Shown: positions 49,213-58,768 of the stretch, one piece after another
How the letters are laid out: each line of letters begins with the position of its first letter
How positions within the stretch are numbered: the stretch's first letter is position 1
Assembly (NCBI GenBank): GCA_949317995.1
Contig: OX439045.1
Location: 7,311,674-7,375,673 of the forward strand
Reading direction: 5' to 3'
DNA from: Acholoe squamosa
Taxonomy: Eukaryota > Annelida > Polychaeta > Phyllodocida > Polynoidae
Length of the DNA stretch: 64,000 nucleotides
Position numbers and translations under genes: made by a program
Notes under the pieces: model-generated
What the model saw: the letters and a program-made list of their open reading frames with translations, nothing else
Databases searched by the model: none
What the model was told of the DNA's origin: nothing

Positions 49213-49288
49213 GTTGTAGAGGTGGCACAGCGGTAGGATTCTCGCTTTGCATGTGAGGGGTCTCAGGTTCAAGTCTCGGTGATGCTGA
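49213..49288 (+). repeat. tRNA-like sequence 3 (anticodon TGC, Ala-like)
   Basis: GGTGGCACAGCGGTAGGATT (A box), anticodon arm CTCGC-TTTGCAT-GTGAG with a good 5-bp stem, and CAGGTTCAAGTCTCGG (B box). The T stem pairs poorly, so a pseudogene or SINE is likelier than a working tRNA. Confidence 0.5.
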
Positions 49289-49489
49289 GGAACATTTTTC
49301 TTTTTTTTTTCAGTTTAATAGGAAACATCTCATCTTTTGCAGTGTATTTCTAAGACCTAACTTTGTAGCTAAGTGCAATAGATGCTTGCTTGAAAACTGA
49401 CAGAATCTTCAACATCTGAAAATAGCAAGAAAATAAATTGTTTGCATAACAAAAAATTTCAGGTTGATAACTTGCAGCTTTTGAAGAGC

Positions 49490-49563
49490 ATCCCTGGGCT
49501 GGAATCGAACTCAGGACCTTCTCATATGAAGGTAAACATGTTACCACTACACCATGTTGACTG
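49490..49563 (-). repeat. tRNA-like sequence 4
   Basis: Minus strand: ATGGTGTAGTGGTAACATG (A box), CCTTC-ATATGA-GAAGG arm with a six-base loop, GAGTTCGATTCCAGCCC (B box). The short loop argues for a pseudogene. Confidence 0.5.
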
Positions 49564-49900
49564 TGCTGAAAGATCTGTGTGTTGAAAGCTGGTATTCTAC
49601 TTTTTTCCAAGCCCAAAAACATTAGAAATATGCCTGGGACCATATGTCACTTTTACATTTACTGCAAAGATATGATCATACTCTAAATGTTTTAGTGATT
49701 AATTCCTATTATATTCCTATATAGATGAGATTATATTCTTAGATATCATGGTTACAAGGACTAGAGGATAATAGAAAGGATATTGAGTATGTGCAAGAAC
49801 GGGTGACGGGGGGGCTTAATAGGGAACAATTTTCTCACAAACCCATTATGAATGCATATTCATGCTCATGTTGTAGCAATAAGATTGACTTTACAAAAAT

Positions 49901-49973
49901 TCTGAATGGGGCTTGAACTTACCACTTTCAGATGCAGAGTTCAGTGCCATATCAACTGAGCTAATGAGGCACA
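49901..49973 (-). repeat. tRNA-like sequence 5
   Basis: Minus strand: ATTAGCTCAGTTGATATGGC (A box) and AAGTTCAAGCCCCATT (B box). The anticodon stem does not pair, so it is probably a pseudogene. Confidence 0.5.
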
Positions 49974-50166
49974 TGGTGTGGTTGGTGCTAGGATATGATA
50001 TAATCTTAGACATCAGTGTAGGGGCTAGACCCCTGCTTTGCTGGAGTATTCGGTTAGATTCAGACTGAGTATGGCACCATGCCTGAGCCTTGTGCCACAC
50101 TCATGCTGATCCTTTTTCCCAATGTGTGGCATTGAAGCAGGCTCAGCATGAGTATGGCATGTCAGG

Positions 50167-50191
50167 TGAGAGCCTCTAGCAGAGGCTCTCA
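50167..50191. repeat. Perfect short hairpin
   Basis: GAGAGCCTCT-AGC-AGAGGCTCTC lies inside a repeat-like stretch (50000-50270) with further GGCTCAGCATGAG/CTCATGCTGA inverted copies; probably a MITE. Confidence 0.6.
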
Positions 50192-50585
50192 TGATACTCA
50201 GGCAGCGCCAGAGACTAGGTGAAACTCAGGCCGATGCTCTTTTTTTCCGTCAGTGTAGTACTGGACACTCCAATGTATGAGGGACTGAGTATGAGCACTA
50301 AGGTGATTATCTTTCATCTCTACGGCAATATCTGAATGTATATAACTATTGTGAAATTTAAAATTCTCACTTGAATCGTGGATCAGATCTGTAGTGTGGG
50401 GTGATACAAGGATTTTGTGAGAGTTTGTCTAAACAAGCTTTGCCGCACTGATACAGAGAATTCTTGTTGAAAAACTACCGAGAATCTCACCTCACTGTAC
50501 AGGGAATCTTCGGGCAACGGTGAGCACTAAATTGCCATTGATTCATTGTTATTTAAGTAAATTATTTTTTACTGTGTTCTATCAG

Positions 50586-50681
50586 GATGATGCTACCCAA
50601 GGGACAATTCATTATGCCATGTCCCCATGTACTGATGTTACAGGCATCACCAACTACATCAAAGACAACTGTGACTTGGTG
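50586..50681 (+). CDS. Exon of the unrecognised second gene
   Basis: 96 nt, phase 0-0, acceptor ctatcag, donor GTG|gtgagt. Encodes DDATQGTIHYAMSPCTDVTG and then ITNYIKDNCDLV. Two cysteines; no family recognised. Confidence 0.6.
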
Positions 50682-51088
50682 GTGAGTTTGATTAGTCACT
50701 TCCAAGAACCTATTGTCCTAAACCCATAATCTATAAGCTGAATCTTTTGGTATCGGTTGGAGTTTTGCCCATAGGAAAGATTTTGATCAGGGATCAAAAT
50801 CAACTTCACTTTGAAGCTTATAGGTTAGGTTTTACCATAGATTAGAACGACATAAAACTGCACTGGAATATTCATGGACTATTCATTGGTACATGACAGA
50901 CGAGACACCTTATTTCATCATATTTTATTCAAAGCAGTTAAGAAAAAAAAATGTTCACTTTGATCTGCGATTAATATCATGTGAAATTTGTTAAAATCCA
51001 GCTAATTCACATCTACCTAGCAACTTGTGAAAACATTGTTTAATGAAGGCTGATTTATCGTTATACTTCATTATGCCCAATGACTCAG

Positions 51089-51174
51089 GGGATATACTGG
51101 TGAAGTCATCAGGTGTGGGTGGTGCCGCCTTCAGGACACAAATAGAAACTCAACTGAACTGCAAGTAAGTCTAA
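51089..51174 (+). CDS. Exon of the unrecognised second gene
   Basis: 86 nt, phase 0 in, 2 out, acceptor gactcag, donor CAA|gtaagt. Encodes GDILVKSSGVGGAAFRTQIE and TQLNC. The phase-2 end joins 51608 in frame. Confidence 0.6.
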
Positions 51175-51309
51175 ACTAATGCTATACACAATCAACACTA
51201 ATGCAAGCATTGCAAGTAAAAGTCATGATGTCTTTGCTCTACTTGCTAATTACACATGAATTACGTGCAAGTGCAGCATATGAAATATGCACATATTGAC
51301 ATATTTACC

Positions 51310-51475
51310 GCAGTACCCCGCGTATACAGACAACCCTGCATATAAGACGCACTCTGAGTTTTGAGCACCTAAACATTAATCTAATGTAATTTTATCCCGC
51401 CTATAAGCCCCACCCCTTGTTTTACAAGTTCTCTAAGGCACAATAGGTGTCAAATTCCTATAAGGTGCACCTTAT
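51310..51475. repeat. Probable MITE fragment
   Basis: ACCCCGCGTATACAGACAAC..., GCATATAAGACGCAC and CCCGCCTATAAGCCCCACC resemble a dispersed 'ATAAGACGCAC' repeat; boundaries are unclear. Confidence 0.4.
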
Positions 51476-51607
51476 ACACATAATTGTAGGTATAACAGTA
51501 TTGCCATGGATAAGCCTAGCCTGTATTCAGAGTCTGTTTTCTAAGGGCAGGATAGGAAATTCAACCTCCCACCATATTCAAGATTCAACTCCTTCCGTTC
51601 TATGCAG

Positions 51608-51801
51608 GATGAAACTGATACCAGAGTTTGACTGTTTCTGTCAGGCATTTGTCACAGTAGAAAAGACGACCCCAGCTGCAGAGCTCCTCATGCCCCTGTC
51701 TCCTGAGAGCCAGGCCATCGCAGATGCAGAAAACGAGAAACACAAGAACCGCTTCAAAGCAATAATGGCGATGATGAAGGACCATTTGCAGATGAAGATT
51801 G
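51608..51801 (+). CDS. Exon of the unrecognised second gene (Ala/Glu/Met-rich helical segment)
   Basis: Acceptor ctatgcag, phase 2 in. Encodes MKLIPEFDCFCQAFVTVEKT then a likely helix (ADAENEKHKNRFKAIMAMMK). A strong donor G|gtgagc lies at 51801, but the frame stays open and coding-like (GELPAGHKTLKEEDRPRLLL) to at least 51896, so the exon may end later. Role unknown. Confidence 0.55.
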
Positions 51802-52069
51802 GTGAGCTGCCTGCAGGACACAAAACGCTGAAGGAGGAAGACAGACCACGACTGTTGCTGATTGCAGGGTCAGGGTCTGGTATCATGCAGCTAGGTATAA
51901 TGGATAAACAGTTTTGTATGGCCATATCAGCCTGTATAAACAGTGAGTGTCAAAATTGTCAATCTTTGGCATTAGGGTTATATGCTAAAAGCATATGGTC
52001 AATTGCACTGAGATGGGGACAAACCCATTTTTCACCATGGGAAGGGGTTAATGTGACTAAAGATTGAAC

Positions 52070-53325
52070 ATTTTGGATATTTGTCATTTCCATTAGGTGG
52101 GTAAGGTCAGGATCCTGCTTGGAAACTATGGTTTTGCCCATGTATCATTTATATTTAAAGCAGCAGACTACAAAATATATTTCAAACGTTTTTTCATGGT
52201 GCTCCCACTGGTATGGGGCAAAGTAAAGAGAAAATGCATTGGAAATGTATAATTCTTTTATATTTCCACTAGCCCCCAATATTTAACATTATATATAATC
52301 AATTCTTGAACTATTTCGCTTATCTGCCTTGAGTTATTGCTTAAAACCTTGTGGTGTAGGTAGAGTGGAACCATACATGCCTCATTCTTTAATACATGAT
52401 AGTGGGGAGAAATAAATCATATTTATCAAATGCAAAAATATAATTAGAAAGAATTAGGTGTCAACTATCAGTCATTAGGTAAAAAATTTTAGATTCATTA
52501 ACATTATACCTCAGTATTGCCATATTTGAAATTGCAATGTGATTTGGTGTAGTTTTAGAGGAACCATACGTACCACATAAAGTGATTCCTCCAGTGCATA
52601 GTTATGGGATTTCCTAGAGATGCATGGTCATAAAGATTAACCACTTATGCACCTATCTACATGTAAATATTACAGTCCCATTACACAACTCAATGGAAAT
52701 CTATGGCAGTTTTTCCATGTCAGGAACCGTACATGCCACATGAAACCATACAATATGTATCATGCCTGAAATATCATGAATTGAGAAGTTTTGTTGTTAT
52801 GAGAGATTACTATTATAAAAGGACAGTGCCCAGCATCATGCAAAAATGATATCAAATGAAAGTCTTCACTTGATGGTGGAAAAATTAACTCCCCAAAAAT
52901 GAGCCTATTTGGACCAGAATCCCATAGGAACTAATGCTAAATAATGGAATTGACTCTAAAATTGGCAATTTTTGATATTAGTGTTCCCAATTTTCAGGGT
53001 AGGTGCCTCAGTGCACCAGTATTTTGGACACACAATTTCAAGCAGTTTAATTTTTACCGCTTAGTGAGCCCTGTGTGACCCCAACTCAGTGCAATTGACC
53101 ATATGCATTATATTATTAAGTGACAGTTTTAAATGAGGGGAGGGGGTAGAAACAGGCTGCTGCAGTATCCTTCATCAATGAGCTGCCTTTCCTACTTATT
53201 CATACTAAATATCATTGTTATACAGCATCTGTCTGTAAAGTCTCAAAGGGGCAATGTGGTGTGTGTCAGATTCTAAGATTTTCCTGTTGTGAGTGTTGTA
53301 CATATTTGACTTTACCCATTTATAT
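52070..53325 (+). other. No feature recognised
   Basis: AT-rich, probably intron. A missing exon may be here, since the phases of 51608-51801 (ends phase 1) and 53404 (begins phase 0) do not match. Confidence 0.4.
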
Positions 53326-53403
53326 AGGTGCTATAAAAAGTATGGAACTTTTAGCTCTTGCCTAAAGCTGTGGTCTATGTATAGACATCTTAACATCTTA
53401 CAG

Positions 53404-53496
53404 ATGAACACTGATGGTACATTCCATATGGTGGACGGCATCTACACCGGGGGTCGCTTCATGTACAGTCTATCCTCTATCCTCACAGGGGAAAAT
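53404..53496 (+). CDS. Candidate further exon of the second gene
   Basis: 93 nt, phase 0-0, acceptor cttacag, donor AAT|gtaagt. Encodes MNTDGTFHMVDGIYTGGRFM then YSLSSILTGEN. It does not join directly in phase to 51608-51801, so either one exon is missing or it belongs to another transcript. Confidence 0.45.
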
Positions 53497-53935
53497 GTAA
53501 GTGCTACACTCCAATAGTATGACATGTATGATTAGTATGATATGATACTTAGCCTGATCCTAGGGTGACACTCTGGCTCAGGGACACAGTCAAATGTTCG
53601 GGGAGACAGTCCACGGAAATGCTGTAGTGAAAAAAAGTGTCTCGGTAGACGGTTGTGTATAGGCAGCATACTTTTTGCCAAGAGTCAGCTCTGACCAATA
53701 GCTTGAGTGGTAAACAAGTGTCTCTGTGACATCAGGCCATAGTTAAGCAGTATTTATTCTAAAGAAAAAAAAAAACACTTAGATGGTGAGGCCAAGGCGT
53801 GCCAGAAAATAATAGATTCAAGTTATCCTTTGTACTTGTGGGTAGTCTGCTTCGATCATCCAAACAGAGAATGTTAATGGATGTGGCCTTACATGATAAC
53901 ATTTGGTGTTTTAGGATTTTGACTAGTTGGTAGAG

Positions 53936-54043
53936 ATGGCAGAAAACTCTGATGGTAAAACAGTAGACATCTTTATTTCTGATCTAATTGGAGACAGCAG
54001 TAAAGCTGGGCCTAAAGATAATGTTTATGAAGTTATGGGCTGA
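53936..54043 (+). CDS. Small ORF of uncertain status (35 codons)
   Basis: ATG...TGA encoding MAENSDGKTVDIFISDLIGD... followed by SSKAGPKDNVYEVMG. It lies just past the inverted gag fragment; no family recognised; may be chance. Confidence 0.2.
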   Translation: MAENSDGKTVDIFISDLIGDSSKAGPKDNVYEVMG

Positions 54044-54281
54044 AAAAAGGAGACAGAGGAGAAGCATGCCTTTCCCTTCGGGAAGGGTGTAACTACGCTG
54101 ATTGGTAGGTATCATCATAGAGTTGATTTATCATTAAAACAATTAAGGCTTGCAACTGTAACATTTAAACTGTTAGATGTATCTTTTATGTTTTTATCTA
54201 CAATCAGTACAGTGGATTTTCAAAATTCAAAAACTTATGAATATCTCATGAGAAGTCCTCCCTCTACCACCTGACCCTTCT

Positions 54282-55393
54282 TTAGAATTTTGGGGAATCA
54301 TTTACGGAGAACTTACCCAAAATTTTGGCCCACCCTATGAGGTGCACCAGGAGTCCATTATCCCGTATAAAAGGTTCATCTATTTTTTGTGCACAGAGTG
54401 CAGTCCTGGAGATGATATTGTCTCGAGTAGCAAAATACTCTTTTAGTTTATACACTACATTGGTCCATGTCAACATATCAGGTGTGGCACTTTCCCTGAA
54501 GGATTCAAACCAAGCTAGTGCTTGTCCTTCAAGGTACTTGGGTAAATATGTAACCATGGTGTCACTGTCAGTTACTTTGTACTTATCCTTCAGATATTCT
54601 GGGAATTTGTGATCAATGAATAATGCTGTTGACATGAGTGGTGATGGGTGAGAAAAAGCTTTGGGTTTTGTTACCTCATGTTGCCTGATCTTTCTGTCGT
54701 CATGTTGTTGTCTGTCTATGAGCTTGGTCACGTTGGACACCATAGAGATGATGTCATCCTTGGATCCAGAGGCAGATGGTGTGACAACAGATGTGGTTGT
54801 GGGTGTGGGAGGCTGGGATGATACCATCTTCATGAGATCTGCTATCTGTTGTTGTTGTCTATCCAGGGCCTTCTGCTGGGTGTCTATCGCCGCATTCCTC
54901 TCTGCCAATTGTTGGCTGAGGATCCTCTCCCTCTCCTCCTGCTGGGACTTGTTGGTCTCTAGGGCAGTAACTGCATCTTGGATGGCCTTCTCATAGGCCC
55001 TAATCTTCTCAGCTGTCTGATTAGGTTGGGGCCTTCATCGGTGTCCATGATGGAGGATGTGGGAGATATGTCTCTGGAGGAGTGGCTGTCAGAGGCCGGT
55101 GCTGGGGTGGAAGATCTAGATGAGGGTGTGGATCCACCCCCTGAGGCAGATCCTTCTTCCCCTGAGGTAGATAGCGTGAGTTGAGCGTCCTGTAGAGATC
55201 CCTGGGAAATGTTGGATCCCTGAGAACTGGTTGTTCCCTGAGTAGACAGGGTGGGTGGTGTGGGGTCTACTGAGTGTGAGTCTGTTGTATTGGAGGCTGA
55301 GTTGCCCCCTGTGGGTCTCCTAGATCTAGGTGGGAGGGAGACCTCTTCAACAGGTCCCTGACTACGTAAGGTCTTTGTGTGTTGTTCTGCCAA
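54282..55393 (-). pseudogene. Retroelement gag-like gene, one frame break, no pol
   Basis: The reading frame runs right to left. The upstream part (55393-54959) is Ser/Thr/Pro-rich and disordered. A change of frame near 55015-55025 leads into a Gln-rich coiled coil (DTQQKALDRQQQQIADLMK). A segment with YLEGQALAWFESFRE and a following W..V...L..YF pattern, typical of retrotransposon Gag capsid (Retrotrans_gag), comes next. The C-terminal Zn knuckle, protease and polymerase are absent. The frame is also open upstream through the heptad repeat at 55420-55745. LTRs were not found. Confidence 0.7.
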
Positions 55394-55419
55394 CTTGACT
55401 GATAAGAACTTGATGTGTG

Positions 55420-55745
55420 GGGAGACCTCACTGACGTGTGGGAGACCTCACTGACGTGTGGGCGACCTCACTGACGGTTTGGGAGACCTCACTGACGTGT
55501 GGGAGACCTCACTGACATGTAGGCGACCTCACTGACATTTTGGGAGACCTCACTGACATTTTGGGAGACCTCACTGACATGTGGGAGACCTCACTGACAT
55601 GTGGGAGACCTCACTGACGTTTTGGGAGACCTCACTGACGTGTGGGTGACCTCACTGATGTTTTGGGAGACCTCACTGACGTGTGGGAGACCTCACTGAT
55701 GTGTGGGAGACCTCACTGACATGTGGGAGACCTCACTGGTGACCT
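55420..55745. repeat. 20/21-bp tandem repeat (about 16 units), VSEVSxx heptad on the minus strand
   Basis: Units GTGTGGGAGACCTCACTGAC (20 bp) and GTTTTGGGAGACCTCACTGAC (21 bp, written here as GTTTTGGGAGAC + CTCACTGAC). The 21-bp form encodes VSEVSQN on the minus strand in frame with the gag-like gene; the 20-bp forms break that frame. Confidence 0.9.
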
Positions 55746-56985
55746 TATTGAACATGGTGTCAAGGTCACTGGGTGGGTGGAGTGGGATTTACTGTGTGTG
55801 ATTGTTTTTAGTAATGTTGCCAGCTTGACTTATAAGAGCCTGTGAGAATTGGGATCTTAGTAGGATGTTCTCCACCACTTTGTCATACTAGTAATTGTGC
55901 ATGATCAAGTTGTCATATGAGAAATATCATATGACTAGTGGTATATAGTGTAAATCCAACAAGCTCTTATAAATAGTGTTATTTCCAGTTATCACTGGTT
56001 TATTCTGCTTTAGGCAACATGTAAGAAATATCAATCACACAGTTGTTAGTATGCAGGTAATTTCCACATACAGTAAATATACAAGTGTTTATAAAGTATA
56101 ATGTTCTGTTCCACTCCACCTGTGAGGTAATAATAATAATACAATGTCCAGTATAGTTCTAGGTGGGTTCCCACACCTAGCTCCTGACCTGCTGCTTAGA
56201 GGAATAATATAATAATGTATAACTTTACCCTCTAGTAGATGTCTTGTAGGAGATAGCCTCTGGCCACTAGTGGTTCAGCCCTATGCCTGTCTGGCATAGT
56301 CTAACCATAGTGTAGAGCTATAGCAGGTAGCAGGAGTGATGACTGGAGATGTTACCTCTAGGGTGGTTCAGGTGATTCTGATTTCTAGGAGTAGCAGCCA
56401 GTGCTATTTGTACCATTTCTTGCCTTTGCTCCTCAGACTGACTGGAGCCAGTGGCATCTGCCTAACTCTGCAATTGTTTGAGGGGAGTCTTTCATGTGTC
56501 ACTGGGTGCACAAAGGACCCCCATGTCCCCCATTGTCTTGGTCGGTTCTGTAACTTCAAACCCTCATATCTCGGTGGTTTACACCGTTACAACCGCCATT
56601 TTGGGCATGCGTGGAGTTGAATATGTCAAGTTACAAATGCCCGCTTGCCGGCCGCGTAACTTGTGCTGGTTTGTCTGTAGCGCATTCTGAGGTCGAATTA
56701 GTCTACATGGCGTAACTTCCTTAATAAGAGTTCCGCCTTGTTCTTGGGCTCATTTTGACCGTCTAATTATGGGCTTTCCATAAATGCTTTGATATTTGAC
56801 CTAGGTTGCTCAGGAGCGATGCTAGAGCGACCGGAAGGTTATGGCGTCGTGACTTATGTAAGCTATTGTTCAGTGTTTGGGTGCTCAGACACCCGTGACG
56901 GCGTCAGCGGTGCCCAGGCACCCCTAACGGCCGGTTGCATTCACTTACAAGTTATTAAATTGTGCACTGGACCATGAGGTCGGTC
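55746..56985. other. No gene recognised; left flank of the virus-like element
   Basis: No convincing ORF. A ~30-bp direct duplication (GTGGACCATGAGGT-type, also GCACTGGACCATGAGGTCGG) at 56960-57040 lies at the 3' edge of the BIR ORF. Confidence 0.5.
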
Positions 56986-56987
56986 AC

Positions 56988-57203
56988 TTAGACCCTTAAA
57001 AGCATTATATTATGCAGTGGACCATGAGGTTGGTTCCTTTGGTGATGTAACTTATGTATATTTGATATATCTGGTGTTCCAATGTAAAAAAATCCATGGG
57101 CAGCGAGTTTCTCTACCAAAGGTTGGTTCTTAGGCCATGTGAAATCGTTGAAAGTGCTGATTCTCTTGGATAAATCGGTGAAAAGTGCGTACTTGGGCAC
57201 CAT
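56988..57203 (-). pseudogene. Truncated BIR (inhibitor-of-apoptosis) domain ORF
   Basis: From ATG at 57203 (complement) it encodes 71 residues. SKRISTFNDFTWPKNQPL then KLAAHGFFYIGTPD match the N-terminal half of a BIR domain (Arg-x-x-(S/T)-F, WP, LA..GF.Y.G..D). The zinc-ligand half (CxxC...H...C) is missing and is replaced by unrelated sequence ending at the duplicated GGACCATGAGG segment. It is therefore unlikely to fold as a BIR. From family knowledge, BIR proteins bind caspases or their regulators, and DNA viruses of invertebrates carry them. The open frame extends upstream to 57410 without an ATG. Confidence 0.65.
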
Positions 57204-57545
57204 TTTCTTGACACACGAGGTACGTAGGTAGTAGACTGTAGGTAGGTAGGTAGCCGGGTAGGTAGGTGACGGTAGTGGTGATGCCTGTGTGTCGATTGTG
57301 GATGTATACCAGTGCCGGGCAGGTTTATATAGTGGTGTTAAATTCGCTTTCCAGCTGTTTACTCCCTTTTTTTTGTGTAGCGACTTAAGATTTAGACACC
57401 CATGGTGCACACCTCCTTCATGTAAGCTTACCTCAAACTACAAAGAGCTTTCTCCACCTTGCCTCCGTCTCCGTCTGTCTCGGTTTTCAATGTACCGCAA
57501 TATATATCTGACCACATCACCCCTCCTCATGTGATCCATCAGTAC

Positions 57546-58103
57546 TCAAATGAGTTCATGATGTGTACTGGTGGGTTTAGCTGCCCACTTCTTCAATACT
57601 TTGAAGGCGTGGAGAGATAGATCTTGTTCCGGTTGTTGAGCGATGCTAGTTAGCCTATCAAAATCCAATTCTAAATACATACCCATATCTCGCCACTCCC
57701 TGGATAGAACTTCAGACATGGACATAAAGTACCTCTCCATTAAAAGCGGGTCGGGGTTGTTGTAATCCAGGTTGTGCTCCTTGAAAAAGTTCTGCGTCCC
57801 ATACAACAGGTCTAAGTCGACGAACACTGACATAGGCCACCAAGCTTTGAACATCACCATACACATGTCCTCCGACATCTTGATAATGACCATCAACTCT
57901 AGAACTTCAGAGGGAAGCTCCAAATAGATTCCCAATTTTTTCCAAGATCCAGTTAACTGCCTTTCTATTTCATGAAGCAAATCATCATCATATCCCAAAT
58001 TGTTCTGGTACGGTCCCATAATACAGTGGTCATCCCGTACACTCACTTCACATACGTCAAGAGAGGGAGCCAACGGGGTGGGTTGTTGAGTTTCAAGACT
58101 CAT
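57546..58103 (-). CDS. Predicted protein with two tandem Death-domain-like repeats
   Basis: ATG at 58103 (complement), 185 residues, undisrupted. Residues ~55-100 (ERQLTGSWKKLGIYLELP, with MVIIKMSEDMCMVMFKAWW) and ~130-185 (SREWRDMGMYLELDFDRL, then IAQQPEQDLSLHAFKVLKKW) both follow the Death-fold pattern W(+)xLGxxLxL...I......A...L.xW. The fold is inferred from pattern only. From family knowledge, Death domains join apoptosis and inflammatory complexes, so a virus-borne two-domain copy could act as an adaptor decoy. Its intactness contrasts with the broken neighbours. An in-frame TTG extends the frame to 58178. Confidence 0.6.
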   Translation of the reverse strand: MSLETQQPTPLAPSLDVCEVSVRDDHCIMGPYQNNLGYDDDLLHEIERQLTGSWKKLGIYLELPSEVLELMVIIKMSEDMCMVMFKAWWPMSVFVDLDLLYGTQNFFKEHNLDYNNPDPLLMERYFMSMSEVLSREWRDMGMYLELDFDRLTSIAQQPEQDLSLHAFKVLKKWAAKPTSTHHELI

Positions 58104-58220
58104 ATTGTCTGCAAAATCGTCGAAAGGGGTCGGTAGGCAGGTAGGCAGACAGTGGTGGGTGGTAGGTGCGGTAGTCAAAGTGGTCAGCAGTGATATAGTC
58201 TTTTAAGAGAAATTGATCTT

Positions 58221-58228
58221 TTTATATA
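58221..58228 (-). promoter_or_regulatory. TATA-like box for the Death-domain ORF
   Basis: Minus strand TATATAAA, about 120 bp upstream of the ATG at 58103. Part of a divergent intergenic region. Confidence 0.5.
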
Positions 58229-58729
58229 GGGTGATTTAATCCTATTTACAGTGGGATACTCCCACCATCTTTTGGATCTGTTGACATCAAACAGTAAGAC
58301 ACTGTCACAAGTGTATTTAGTCGGATTACTTTTAAAATCTCATTGAACAAGGCAAAAGGTGTTGTGATAATTACCCTAAGTCTATTTTACAGGTGTAAGG
58401 CGCGGGCATTTAAGCCTATTTTCAGCTGGATACTCTCACCGTTGTGTAGCGACTTATCAGCATGAGCCTTTGGATCTGTTCACATCAAACAGAAGGAGAA
58501 GGGCGGTCGCTCGTTAAGGTATTATGAGATTACCCTCCCCGGTGGGGTGTGTGTAAACGAGATAAGACACTCAGTTTTCTAATCCTGTTTAGACAAACTT
58601 TAATTTGGATCCCCCCTACAGTGGAGGGTTCCTTCCTTTGAGTAAGACACTCTGTGACTATAGGATTAGGGACGTTAATTTTCCCTTTCATCTATTAAAA
58701 CTGTAGTAAAAACCTTATCTCATGAGGCG
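58229..58729. promoter_or_regulatory. Divergent intergenic region with repeated blocks
   Basis: GGATACTC[C/T]CACC and TTTGGATCTGTT[G/C]ACATCAAACAG occur at 58253-58294 and 58428-58492; GTAAGACACT...GTGAC recurs at 58293 and 58642. The block lies between oppositely oriented ORFs and probably contains shared control sites. Confidence 0.5.
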
Positions 58730-58737
58730 TATATAAG
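58730..58737 (+). promoter_or_regulatory. TATA-like box for the Ala-rich ORF
   Basis: TATATAAG 32 bp upstream of the ATG at 58769. Confidence 0.5.
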
Positions 58738-58768
58738 GAAGGGGAAAAATATCTCTACTTCCCTCACC

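Noticed and set aside
49213-49288. Functional tRNA-Ala gene
   Set aside because: The anticodon arm is good, but the T stem has a mismatch and weak pairs and the acceptor stem is not convincing; kept only as a tRNA-like repeat.
57204-57410. N-terminal extension of the BIR ORF from a GTG
   Set aside because: No ATG in the extension; the sequence is low-complexity Pro/Tyr/Thr from a GGTAGGTAGGTA-type repeat and unlike a BIR protein.
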